Below the pieces are notes generated by a model. That model was given only the letters and a program-made list of their open reading frames with translations, did no database searches and was not told the DNA's origin. A program made the position numbers and the translations under genes. From assembly GCA_032871835.1 (NCBI GenBank), contig CM065296.1, forward strand, positions 19,571,501-19,635,500: a stretch of 64,000 bases of DNA, in the 5' to 3' direction. Shown here piece by piece: positions 10,871-22,255 of this stretch (its first letter is position 1; each line of letters begins with the position of its first letter). Source of the stretch: Dipteronia dyeriana (Eukaryota; Streptophyta; Magnoliopsida; Sapindales; Sapindaceae).

Positions 10871-11269
10871 AGTAATGTTTAAAAAACACCTATTATGATG
10901 AATGTACGAAAAGGCCCCCAAAAGTACCTCCACGTCATCCGTTTTGAAAACTTATGTTTAATCTTTATTTATTTACTTTTCATTTAACAGAAATAGTAGA
11001 GAGAGAAGTTACGCAATGAAGAGAAGTTATGTGATGGTTCAAAACAGCCAAGTAACTGAATTTCCACAGTATACGACAAGGATTTTTTTTCTATTTCCAT
11101 TTCGATTTTAACGTTTCGATGAAAAAAAAGGTATGTAAATTCAATGGTTTGATTTTGAATACCGATTTGATTGTGTTTTGTTAAGTTATTTCTTATTTTT
11201 GCATTGTTAAATTTTATTTCTAGGGTTTTTAGTTTTAGACATGGTTTCTGGTTTGTAAATAGGGTAGTA

Positions 11270-11640
11270 AAAGTCTTGGATCATGTAGGAAAGTCTCAGA
11301 AAGTGTTACCAATCTCTAAAACAATGTTATCAATAGTCTTAGACAGTGCTACTGAAGTCTCAGACAAAAGTCTCAGATAGCGTATTCAATAGTCTCGGGT
11401 AAAATGTTTCGGACAGTGTTACATTGTTCAAGACTTTTACTCATGACTTTTGAATAAGCTATTCAAGACTTTTGTCTGAAACTTCTGTAACATTGTCTGA
11501 GACTTTTGCAACACTGTCCGAGAATTTTGTTCCATTGTCCGAGACTATTGTTAACACTGTCTGAGACTTTTGTATTGCTTCTTGAGACTTTTTTATTTAT
11601 TCCGAGACTTTGCTATACTGTTCCGATACTTATTGGAAAA
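11270..11640. repeat. Inverted minisatellite, unit ~25 bp, gtctgagactttt type
   Basis: From about 11,290 to 11,420 the units read aagtctcaga.agtgttac; from about 11,440 to 11,620 they read acactgtctgagacttttg, the reverse complement. The array therefore flips orientation once near 11,425 and could fold into a long imperfect hairpin. It sits directly before the DUF1985 reading frame. The gagactt core also appears at 6985-7125. Confidence 0.65.
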
Positions 11641-11679
11641 AAATTCCGGATATAAAATTTATACGTTTGTGAATTGTAG

Positions 11680-13363
11680 ATGATGAATACAAGGGTTTTA
11701 AGGGCTAGGTTAAAAACTCCCAAGTCCGATTGGTATGACTCCAATATTACTCACTACAACCACATGAAAAACTTGCAAGTAATCGATGAAGCACTTGAAA
11801 GAGTATTGGAAAATGCGGCTGAAGAGCGAGATATGTATCAACAGTCATGTTTTGGCCATTTCCAACGCATGTAATGAGGAATGGCATTTTCAGATGGTAT
11901 TGTGCATCGATTGCTATTGCGTGAGTTAGACCATGACAGACCCAGTGATGTGTTGAGGTTAATGTTAGGTCCGTGTAGCTTCCAATTTTCTGGAGTGAAG
12001 TTTTGTCTGATCACTAGGTTGAAGTTCGGAGCCATCTTGGACACAGACTTATACAACGATGTCCCGAATGGCATACACCACAGGTACTTCGGTGGTCAAG
12101 GTACAGTCACCTTTTCAGAACTTGAAGAATGGATTCATCAGGGTCAATGGAAAAAGCAATTCGATATAGTGAATTTTTGTCTCTTGTACATGGTGAACCG
12201 TGTTTTGATCGGAGGGAAAGAGAGGAATTCCATCCCTATATGACAGGTGCGCCTTGTTGATGACTTGGATACGTTTAATGCATTTCTGTGGGGTTTACAT
12301 GTCTACAAATACTCCTTATTTGGGTTCAAAAAGGTAATTCTCTCTAGGCCGATGAGATACAACATTTTCGGGTTGGCACATGCGCTACTGGTGAGCCTTT
12401 AAATCTTATTTACCACTACTAATTTAATTATTGAGTTGTTATGTTTTCCAACTAACCAATCATATTTCCATTGGATTTGTTATAGGTTTTTGCATTTGAA
12501 GTTATTCGAACCCTTGCCATGCAATTCGCGACTTCGATGGTAGTTGAACAACCCTTGCCGTGTATTCTATATTTTAAAGTGGAACTTGACTCGAAGACCG
12601 AATGGAGAGAAACTGGAAAAGATTTTCACCGTAAAGGTAATAATCTAGCTAGTACATTTCTGAATATAATTGTCATTCCAAGTTTCTGATGAAACTGATG
12701 CCACGTTTGTTTTGATGATAAATTTTTAGATGTTCACGGAAGAAGAACTGACCGCTACAGAAGCGGAGATAGGTATATGGTATTACTAGGGGATTGCCAA
12801 GGTAGGTAATTTGTACCCTGATGAAGCTTCAACGACTATGCTGAGGGGATATGCCATCGTCTGCTGAACATGTTCGGGAGTTGAGAGAGGCAGATATCGT
12901 CATACCGACTAGATCCATTGCATCTGAGCAACAAAACACTGATATTGGTGCACTGAGTAGTGTCTCCACTGCACCGAGGAGTGTCCCTGCTGCACTTGTC
13001 AGGCCACCCCGTGTCAGAATAGTGCGAGGTTCTCAGATGGTAGGTCATGATGCACCTTCCATCGGTGATGACCCTACCTATTCAGAGCATGCACGTGGAC
13101 GCACCACAGGTCATACAGATCGACGATCTCCAATACGAGAGGTATATACATACATTTTTATTGGATAAGGTAAATTTGAGATTTGGTGTTGAATTAAAAT
13201 TCTGACGTGTGATTTTCTCTTTCAGGCAGTACCAAACCATTGGAAACATCGGTTTATCGAATTAAGAAGTGCCGCAAACGTATTATGGGAGGATGTCTGC
13301 AATAGTGATAGAGACAGACAAAAGCAACACAAGGAGTTGGTTGATATGATACGTAGACTCTAG
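11680..13363 (+). pseudogene. DUF1985-domain gene, decayed (MULE-associated family)
   Basis: One frame runs from 11,680, interrupted by stops at 11,872-11,877 (TAA TGA) and 12,241-12,243 (TGA). It continues to a donor at 12,391 (gtgagc), resumes at 12,486 after ttatag, ends at 12,636 (donor GT) and resumes at 12,730, all in matching phase. The stretch HRLLLREL, followed by a ...LMLG...F...FCLITRLKFG pattern and HHRYFGG, then a 'DDLDTFNAFLWG' stretch, is the DUF1985 signature. This plant-specific domain is usually found N-terminal to a Ulp1-like protease or in genes carried by Mutator-like elements. Later fragments at 12,850-13,150 and 13,225-13,363 (NHWKHRFIELRSA...) may be the C-terminal exons. 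No Ulp1 protease is seen. The stops show it is dead. Retained introns mean a DNA-level copy, not a retrocopy. Confidence 0.7.
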
Positions 13364-14549
13364 GGGCATCGACTGAGATGTATTTAGATGAGCTGAAGGT
13401 TTTGAAGGCTACAGGGATGATGGCCCAACAGAACATAGGCACACAGGAGACCACATAGACAACTCATCAGGACACTACAACTTTGTTCTGTATGGGAGCA
13501 GTCCATACTCCCTAAACAGGACACTGTAGCAACCATGCAACACTTCTTTGATTTTTTTTAAACATAAAAATATACACTTCATGACGGCTTTCGCTCATCA
13601 CAATGGTGTAGCCCTTTCCTACATTGGGTGACTTCACAACCAAAGTGTGTAGCCCTTTTCATGAAGGTGCTCGTTGAGTTCTATGTAGTTACCGAAACAA
13701 AATGGATACTAACCATAGGTCATCTTAAATGTACTAGTCAAAAAACTTCAAGGTGCATCCATAACTCACATATCTTCAAACTCAACTTACTCAAACTAAA
13801 CATATAAGAGAAGCAAAGTGTGCACTTTTGAAAACCAATTTTTTTTAAGGCTTAAAAGCACATGATCTAAAAGCAATACAAAGAGACTTACTTAAGATCT
13901 TTACTTCTCAATAGAGTAGTTTTCATTGAATATGAAGCTCATTTTTTTTAAAACTATGCCACTCATCAATCAAACAAGCATTTCACACATCATATATAAG
14001 ATCATTGTTAACAAATCACTAAATGATCTTTAGAGAGCAAATGTCATCAAGAACTATACGAAAGCTATACTAGTTCTCTAATATGACATGCTACATGATG
14101 TAATGCACACATAGAGTTGAAAAGATGAATCAAGAAAGCAAGCTTTGGAGTAGAGATATACCTTAGCAAGCTTTTTCATCAACGTAAAGTGTTCGCCTTT
14201 TTTATGAGCTCTCTTGGCTTGTTTGTCCTCATGACAACAAGTTGTTGGTGTGTCTTCCCAATAGAATAAAGACTAAACATCTCAACTCAAACAAACATAT
14301 AAATCGACTTTCTCCAAAAGTCCTAACAAATTACACCAAATAGATTTTAAAAAAATTGGACTTCTCTAAAGTCAACCAATAAATTTTGACCATCATAGTA
14401 AAAGTATGAGAATATTAAGTCCATGTATTGACTAGAGACACCAAGTTTGAATAGTAAATCGAGCATATTACAAATGACTTAGTCAAGCATCCAACTTAGA
14501 ACTCTTATCAAACATGAACAAAAAAAATATTCTCATATGTGCTACTCAA
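13364..14549. other. Non-coding; probably 3' internal region of element A from ~13,540 on
   Basis: No conserved reading frame. On the minus strand this lies downstream of the gag frame of element A, where an autonomous element would have pol; none is present. A short direct repeat around gtgtagcccttt (near 13,605 and 13,645) is the only structure I notice. I cannot place the boundary between the DUF1985 remnant and element A precisely. Confidence 0.4.
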
Positions 14550-16754
14550 TCAAGTATGAGAGCACTCACCTTTGACCATATTGGTCTTAGGTGAACCAAC
14601 ACAAATAACATCATGATCATTACTCATGGCAATATGAAATCTAGAAGATAAATCATCAACTATCTTCTTCATGAAAATATCACTCATTTTAAACTCATTG
14701 TTATTGCCACACACAAATATTTCATCAATACAAGATATATGACCATCATGTTTTTTCACATTCTCATCCATACAAATCTTCTTGACATTCTTCTTCACAT
14801 GTTTACCATTATTATGCACAACATTCAATGTTTTATCACTATCAACATGTTTAGAAGAATGATTAGGAACCTTTTTCATATCATGCTTCTTCATCCAAAC
14901 TTTCCTAGTAAGTTTCTTCACATGATCATGATCAATATGCACATTTTTCAAAGTATCAAAAATATTATCATGTTTAGAATCTTTCAAAGAAGATTTGTTC
15001 AGCTCACTAGCATGCATATTATTTCCTAGTTTGCATTGCCCAATATATTCATAACATCTAGGTCTAATGAGACCAATTACATTGCAATAATGACAAACCG
15101 GAATAAATTTAGAAAAATTACCTTTTGAGTGTGCATGCTTTGGTTGAGAAGTTGGTTGAGAAATTCCATAGCTCTTTTTGTCTTTGTCTTTGGTTTTGGA
15201 AGAAATTGTAGTTGAGCCTTTTCTAATCCAAATTTTCTTAACACCATGCTTCTCATTACTATTAACAATATGCTTTGACTTACTATCATGCAAATCGACT
15301 TTATTAGTCACATTTTCAAACAAGTCAAACAAAGCATTATCAACCTTTTTATGCATAGTAGTATGAGGCACAACATGTGTTTTCACAAGCAAGTCATCAA
15401 CAATATTTTTCTCAACATGCTTTTCCAAGGTCTTCCTAGGTCTAGATCTAGATCCATACATGGATGATTGCCTATGACCATTAATCAAAGACATATCAGA
15501 CAAATCATTCTCATATTTGCATTTATGAATGTATTCATAGCATCTAGGTCTTATATGTCCTACCATGTTACAAAAATGGTAAATAGGTACAAATTTGAGA
15601 GGGTTACCTTTAGCTTGAGAATTTGAAGTAGTATACCTTCTCACATTGTTACCTCTTTGATGTCTATTCCTTGATGCTTTGTCTTTTGCATCAAAAAATG
15701 ATGATTTTTGTCTTTGACCTTGTTGAGAATTTCCTTTGTTGCTCCTTGTTGATGTTGAGGCACCTCCGGTTACATCCATGGCTTCACCGTTTGAGAGAGT
15801 ACCTACATTCACTTTACCACTTGCTTTGACAAAAGTAGAATTGTTAGATGAAGGTGTAATCTTTTCATTCACATAACCTATTCCTCTTTTGTCACTAGGA
15901 TGCTTACCAATCTTGATGAGAGTTTCTACTTTACTAGCACTGGATGACATCTTACCTATCATCTTGTTAGCCTCATCAAGCTTATCACTAAGCATCTTTT
16001 CTTGACACTCGTGCTTATTAATTTTGACTCTAAGCACATTTTCAAGTCTTTGAGCATGATCAAGAGAATCATCTCTTTACTCAACTTCTTGTTTCAAAAT
16101 TCCTAGTCTTTCATTACTATCTTTCAAGTTATTCTCTAGACTAAGGATTTTATCTTTAAGCTCTTTATTCTCTTTTTGCTTATTCTCTCCTTCCATGATA
16201 AACAACTTCATAGTAAAGTCTTCTTTCAAATCATCTAGCTCTTGAGCACTTTCTTCTATCTTTGAAAAATATTTTTCAATGGTTTCTTTATGCTCCTTAA
16301 TGACTTCACTTTACTTGCTTATCTTCTCCAAAGACATATTCTTCTCATTTTCAAGAGCTTTGATTATCACCACTAAATTGGCATTGATCAACTTCAATTT
16401 ATTGTTCTCATCATTCTTCTTGACATTTTCACTAGTTAGTTGAAGGATCTTGTCATTTAAGCTTGTTTCATCATGATGTGAGGAGAATTCACTATCTTCA
16501 TTACTTGAAGAGTATTCACTTTCCTCACTACTTGAGGATTCTTCACTACTATCCTCAAATCCTCCTTCATATATGGCCACATGAGCAACACAATTTCTAG
16601 AATAGTCATGAATATCCGAGGACTCCTTTTCCTCTTCCATATCACTCATGGATCTAATGTAGGCTTTCATCATACTTTTCCAAAATGAGTAGTTACCACT
16701 ATTTAAGAGTGGAAGCCTAACACTAGAAGAACCTTCCGGTAACAAATCACCCAT
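14550..16754 (-). pseudogene. Sirevirus-type Gag lacking the capsid core (element A)
   Basis: One minus-strand frame of 735 codons runs 16,754 to 14,550 with only two stops, TAA at 16,311-16,313 and TAA at 16,077-16,079. The N-terminus (SGNYSFWKSMMKAYI) is the Sirevirus Gag start, but it passes straight into an acidic Ser/Glu tract and then a long coiled-coil-like Lys/Glu region; the UBN2/capsid segment expected in between is missing. Two zinc-knuckle modules follow, at 15,540-15,581 and 15,054-15,095, each continuing as IRPRCYEYI, so the module was duplicated. Both are defective as CX2CX4HX4C: the first Cys is Tyr in one and the His is Leu in the other. No protease, integrase or RT follows. 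I read it as a non-autonomous, internally deleted element. A host gene is unlikely, given the PBS and LTR just upstream. Confidence 0.7.
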
Positions 16755-16810
16755 AGCATAAAAACAACAAACACTATAATATGGACCTATCTAATTACTT
16801 CTAGACATCA

Positions 16811-16822
16811 GCTTTGATACAA
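16811..16822 (-). other. Primer-binding site of element A (degenerate initiator-Met type)
   Basis: On the minus strand TTGTATCAAAGC follows two bases after the LTR end, matching the plant copia PBS TGGTATCAGAGC with two mismatches. It fixes the LTR boundary at 16,825 and the minus orientation. Confidence 0.65.
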
Positions 16823-16824
16823 AT

Positions 16825-19000
16825 TGTAAATTCCCTTAACAAATTATAGTGTAAAATATACCTAGAGGGGGTGGGGGTGGGGGTGGGGGTGGGGGGTGGG
16901 GGGTGGGGGGTGGGTTGGGGGTGAATAGGTATATGCTCAAATTTAAATCTTCTTTAAAAACACAAGCAATCTTATACAACACTTAGCATAATATCCAAAA
17001 TGATATATGACGAACCAAATGATACAAATCAACTAAGTGAAGAAATTAAAGATGCTAAAAATCAATACAAGATATTTACGTGGTAAAACCTCCTAAGAGG
17101 AAACATCCACGGGTTGATACCACAACCACCGGTAAAAGCAAATCCACTATTTCAAATAAGAGTTACACACTCAAGAAATCAACACATGCTCTCCAAGCTA
17201 TCACTCTTACTCTACCCTTGAAACTAGTGATCTATTAAGCCGACTTCCTATCCAAGACCTCCTGTCTCTAGGAAGATTCCTTGCTCACCTTTCCGGATCC
17301 TCCTGACCCTAGGCAAGACTTCTTGCTCAACCATTCGAGTCCTTTCGACTCTAGTTGAGACTTCCTTGCTCAACAATCCGAGGTCTCACACCTCTTGTCG
17401 AGACTTCCACTTGCTTAGCTATCCAAGTCCTCCCGACTCTAGCTAAGACTTCCAATTGCTCAAATCAAAGAATCACTCTAAGATATGAGACTTCCTACCT
17501 CTTCACAAGGCTTCTAAGTGATCATGAATGCAAAACGCAAACAATCACTCAACATAGAAAATGATGATCAACAAATTCTATGGACATGCAACTAGATAGC
17601 TAGATTATGCTTTCAAGGAACAATCACAAATGTATCTAGGCAACCTAAGCATGTTATCAAATAAAATAAATCAATGAAATAAATATACCAATTGATGTAG
17701 ACCTAGCTCTTAGAAAAATAAATTAAATCTAGAAATAGTCAATCAAGCATAAGAACAAAAGATTTCTAGAAACAATTTCATGTTTATAAAGTTTAACACA
17801 AATCAATCAACTTTTCACAAATCTAGCTAAACTTGAAAATGAAATTAACAAACCACAAAATGATATCAAAATCATCTTATTCATGCTTCTTAATCAAAAG
17901 GAATCAATCAATAAGAAGATCTAAGAAGAAAACTAAGAAGAAGATGATTTTACCAACAAGGATGAAAATCACGAACAGAAGATCTGATCACAACAAAAGA
18001 TCTAGTCATCCTTCGGTTCTGGAAATGCTTGGGGTTTGTATAAATCTTCAAGACACTAGAAATCGGTTTTTGTATGAAGTGATTTGGAGTTGAAATGAAG
18101 AAGTTATCACAAAAACAAAAATCAAAATGTTGAGAGAAAAATTCTGCATTTGTTCTTCAAATTCGTTTTTTCTCAACTTGTAATGAATAAGAGGGAATGA
18201 GAGGATTTAAAGAGAAACAAACCAAAAGACCTAATTACCCTTATTTCTTAGTGCCTCCCCAAGATGGCACGTGGGAATCTTGGGGCAGCAAGGCTTTGGG
18301 GCCGAGATGGCCACGCGCCATCTCGGGAAGGTGCCAAGTGATGGCTTGTGCCATCACACCTCTTCGCTTGTGCTCCTCTCGCGTTCTTCTACCGTTCTTT
18401 GGCCTCCGAACTCCGAATTTGAATCCGTTTAAAGATTACCAACTGGGACTCCCTCACGGACATGGAAATATAAGATAATCAACCTAGAAAGTAAGAATTC
18501 GACTCAATATATGAAGACGAAGATAATGTATGCAATATGAGTTGAAAGTGTAGTATCTTTTGACTTAGAACTCGAAATCAATAGTATGAGTAACCGAAAT
18601 GACCGGAACTCAATCATGAATAATCTAAGACTAAAATTAAGTTCAAGATCCATATTATACAAATATATAAACAAACAAACACAATTCACCCAAGAATGCA
18701 AACTACATAGAGATAGTCTCCAATCATGCATTTTTCCAAAACATGTTACTTTTATACCAATGCATGAACATTCAACTTCAAGTGTGTGAATATGTTATAC
18801 CAAATGATGCGCTACATTGCAAGGACACAAATGTATGAATTGTGTTTGTGTTCGCCTACGCCTTGCAAGAGGAAGAAGAATCTTGATACCTTGGCATCCA
18901 AGTAAGCAAATATCCTCTTGAAGACGAACTTTGCATGCGAAGTCGCTTTCCATCTTTGAAGCCAAATCTAATCACGAACCACATAAGCAACTAAGCAATA
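16825..19000 (-). mobile_element. 5' LTR of element A (upper boundary approximate)
   Basis: It starts (3' end of the LTR) with tgtaaattcccttaac next to the PBS. It contains the G-rich tract, the block cctcctaagaggaaacatcc then acgggttgataccacaacc, and a repeated cttgctcaacca.tcgagtcctttcgactcta.ttgagacttc unit at 17,210-17,480. The upper edge lies somewhere before about 19,050, where similarity to the LTR of element B begins; I could not find the terminal dinucleotide. The short open frames inside are not coding. Confidence 0.5.
16864..16922 (+). repeat. G-rich tract (GGGGGT)n
   Basis: About 59 bp of almost uninterrupted G with single T spacers. The plus strand could form a G-quadruplex. It lies ~40 bp inside the 3' end of the LTR of element A, so the element transcript (minus strand) would be C-rich here. 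The related LTRs at 9893 and 26,991 carry much shorter G runs at the same place. Confidence 0.85.
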
Positions 19001-19049
19001 CAAACAAAGAGCGTTTTGTTATGGAATCAAGCCAACACAAATCTAAAAC

Positions 19050-20459
19050 CTAATAAAACCCTCCAAATGGGAAAAACAACAGGTTGCTAAGTGCACCACA
19101 CTAGAACCACGAATCCACTAATGGCAAAGGAACTACAATCTAATCCCAGTTTATAATCCACCACCACTACCTATTCCCGGTATAAGTGAACCTAGTCAAT
19201 CTTGCTTGTGATTTAAGCTACCTAATCCCGGAAGCAACACAAGTCTTACTTCTCAATGAAGAGATAAAATGGTCTATGTGAATATATGATGATATTCAAA
19301 GAACAAACAAGGCTAGGAAACCTTATATGCTTATCTAGAATAATAAGATGGCAATTAATGCAATCCTAGATATCAAGAGCTAAATGACATGTTCAAAAAA
19401 CTTAGCCAAACATAGATCAAACAATCCTATGAAGCTATCACAATACAATACTCAATCATGTCATCACAACAATCTCTATTTTGTATCTAGAATATATTCT
19501 AAGAGCATACAAAAGATTAAAGAGATGGCTTATCAACAAAAACACTTAACTTGTAAGAAGATAGTGAGAAACTTACCAAACAAGATGTGATGATGCAAAA
19601 CTATCCATTGATGCACTCTAAATGACCTTAGATGATGCAAGATGAAGTTTTTTTTATGCACCAGGGAATGCTTTGTCTGTTTAAAGATGAGTTCTTGCAA
19701 GATTTTTCCTTTTGAAATACGTTCTAAGGAAAAGATATGATGTTCTGAACTCTTACACGACATGAATACAAAGAGTTATATATATATGAGTTTCAACCAA
19801 AGTGAGGTCGTTTTGAAAAAATGTTCCAGCTCCTGCTATGTGCCCTAGTCGAGTAGCGCACAGCCTAAATTTTCAATAGGCGTTGGTGGAGTGGCGCGGC
19901 TTATTGGCGCATGACAAGCGACGATCCACTGGAATATTGCACTGGTGAGGCTGCGCTGGTCGAGTAGCGCACCACCAGCGCACTGCCCACTTTTTCAATG
20001 TTGCGCGGGTGAAGTGGCGCAGCTCAGTGGCGCATGACAAGCAACGATCCACTGGAATGTTACGTTGGTGAGGCTGCGCTAGTCGAGTAGCGCACCACCA
20101 CCGCACTACCCACTTTTTCAACACTCAAACACACATTTTCAATAAGTCCTAGAGTGATGAAGATGCATCCTATACTAATGTCTATCTTGACATGGTACTT
20201 TAATCACAAGATGCAAATAAATCAAGAAGAGTCATTTAAATAAAAATGCACACAAGTATAAACACACAATATATATTAATAAGAGTTATGCATGAATTTG
20301 TGAGTGTGTGCATTTATCTCTTCAAAGTAAGTAAGCACAAAAATTTTACCATTGGTGTTTCTTCTCTCGAGGTCTTGAGAGCCTAAGCTACCCTTACATA
20401 AAACCCCAAAAAACTGGTTTGTTCACGAAATAAGCCAATCAATAAATGAGGACTTTACA
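19050..20459 (-). mobile_element. 3' LTR of element B (Sirevirus), truncated at its 3' end
   Basis: Closely similar throughout to 27,120-28,454 plus 30,955-31,052. The 5' end of the LTR is TGTAAAGTCC on the minus strand, at 20,459. Similarity to the other LTR stops near 19,050, so roughly the last 100 bp of the LTR (including the G run and terminal TG/CA) are missing or replaced. A minus-strand TATA-like run (tatatatatat) lies at 19,777-19,787, matching 27,852-27,866 in the other LTR. Confidence 0.8.
19848..20120. repeat. CG-rich ~111-123 bp tandem repeat inside the 3' LTR of element B
   Basis: The motif gtcgagtagcgca recurs at 19,848, 19,959 and 20,082. Each unit also contains gtggcgca.gctcagtggcgc, a variant of gacaagcgacgatccactgg and cccactttttcaatg. 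It is far richer in CpG than its surroundings and lies upstream of the TATA-like run, in U3. The open frame at 19,873-20,124 is a translation artefact of the repeat. Confidence 0.8.
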
Positions 20460-20476
20460 ATGTCCCTCTTTGGCTA
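20460..20476 (-). other. Polypurine tract of element B
   Basis: On the minus strand the sequence GCCAAAGAGGGACAT immediately precedes the LTR start TGTAAAGTCC. A purine-rich run next to the 3' LTR primes plus-strand DNA synthesis. Confidence 0.6.
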
Positions 20477-20746
20477 TTTCGTGACAAAACGACCACTCAC
20501 ATTGATCCTCACAAAACAAAACAAAACATGGGGAAGATATTCTACATTATAAAGAGATGTACATAAAAGAAAAACTTCAAATCCTCAATCTCTTGTAGAA
20601 TTATCAACCCTACACACAAAACAAACAACAAGTACACTTTCCAAACCAAGTGTATGTGAGATGAGCAAGTGAATATAAAACAATAGCATTTGCATTTAAG
20701 AATATGAGTACAACATCATACAATGCTCTACATCAAAGGGTTACTC

Positions 20747-20862
20747 CCCCTAAATGTAATCTCCCCAACAAGTACTACTCCCCTTAAAGCCAACACATTG
20801 CAACTCCTAACACCACAAGGCTACTCCCCCTTTTTGTCATGATATAGGCAAAGGAGGAGTCC
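20747..20862 (-). other. Additional polypurine-type tracts, Sirevirus hallmark
   Basis: On the minus strand there are several AGGGGGAGTA-like runs: near 20,748, 20,762, 20,778, and best at 20,821-20,836 (gacaaaaagggggagta). Multiple PPT-like runs between pol and the 3' LTR are a reported feature of Sireviruses and support the lineage call. Confidence 0.6.
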
Positions 20863-21664
20863 CCAATCGGGTCACTCAAGGCAAAGAGAGAAAAGAGCAT
20901 ACAAGATATTTGCATAATCATATTAGCCACATTTATACAACTCAATTAATAGGAGAGAAACAAGGAGATTTATTTGAAGAAAATGTATGAATTAAGAATG
21001 CTTTGCATACAAGACATGTTGCATTTAAGTCAAAAAAACAATGGTATTTGGCAAAACAAATGACAAAGGTTTCCAATAGAATTCAAACCAATTTCACAAT
21101 TTGTTATGAGAGAGGCAAGGATATAGAGTTTTCCATAGATATCAAGTTTGAAGAGTACTATATCCAACTTTATAGGCGAAACATGGCATGAACGACTTTG
21201 CACCCTATTTGATTTTTACAGGTAAGATACCTGTATGATAGTAGACATGTTCAACTAATAAAGAAAGAGAGACATTGATTAAACATTTTAGTCTCACTAG
21301 CATTTTCACACAATGTTTTGCATTCAACAATTGCAATTATCAATTCATGCTTTATCATTTTTCATTAGCATATCATTAAAGAATCATCATGTCATGGAGA
21401 TAATTATAGGTCATTCAATATGTACTTCCTATGTAGATCTCCTAGTCCAAAAATGCATGTTTGAACATAAATATGACATGGATTGTAATCAAAGCAAAGT
21501 TCACACTTATTGAAGAAAATACAATATAATATAGTATACGTGCAACCAAGCTACTCAAGCAATCAATAAAGGAGCATAAACATTTCCAAATTTTTTGCAT
21601 GCAACTAGTATACAATAGCTCTCTTTGTTTGAGTTCCCCATATGGGGTCAAAGACCAAGAATCA
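20863..21664 (-). other. Non-coding region between pol and 3' LTR of element B
   Basis: Some Sireviruses carry an envelope-like ORF here. I see no long frame on the minus strand, only short scattered ones, so an env-like gene is absent or destroyed. Confidence 0.5.
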
Positions 21665-22255
21665 TCACTCAATGAGACAAATCCCAATAGATATACTAAG
21701 AGTTTTGGATCGAGTAGCATATAAGGGTTTAGTAAATAGATCTGCTAGTTGATCATTAATACCTACATGCTCAAGTACTATGCATTTATTCTCAACTAGT
21801 TCTCTAATGAAATGATGGCAGATGTCAATATGCTTAGTTCTAGAATGTTGAACCGGATTCTTGGAAATATTAATTGCACTCATGTTATCACAAAAGAGAG
21901 TAAGAGTACCTTGATTGAATCCATAGTCGACTAGCATTTGCTTCATCCAAAGCAGTTGTGTGCATCCACTCCCAGCAGCTATGTATTCTGCCTCAGCCGT
22001 GGATAAAGAAATTGAATTTTGCTTTTTGTAAAACAAAGAGACAAGGTTGTTCTCAAGGAAAAAGCAACCATCTAATGTACTTTTCCTATCATCACAATTT
22101 CCTGCCCAATCTGCATCACTAAAGCCTACAAGACTAGCATTAGTGTCAAAAGAGTACCAAATCCCATAGTTAGATGTCCCATTCACATAGCGAATGATTC
22201 TCTTAACGGAAGAGAGATGGGACTCCTTAGGATCCGATTGGTACCTAGCACACAC
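21665..22255 (-). pseudogene. RNase H domain of element B
   Basis: The 196-codon frame carries the copia RNase H set: FSDADWAG with DRKST, the LSTAEAEYIA stretch with catalytic Glu, LFCDNMSAINISKNP, then RTKHIDICHHFIREL and QLADLFTKPL. The ISKNPVQHSRTKHIDI pattern is typical of the Sirevirus lineage. It is out of frame with the RT segment (frameshift between about 22,183 and 22,255), so no Gag-Pol can be made through it. Confidence 0.85.

Noticed and set aside
14739..15029. 96-codon plus-strand frame
   Set aside because: Antisense shadow of the gag-like frame of element A.
19873..20124. Cys/Arg/Trp-rich open frame, and its counterpart at 27,919-28,128
   Set aside because: Translation of the CG-rich tandem repeat in the LTR; not similar to any protein.
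20863..21664. Envelope-like gene expected in some Sireviruses
   Set aside because: No minus-strand frame of useful length or transmembrane pattern is present.
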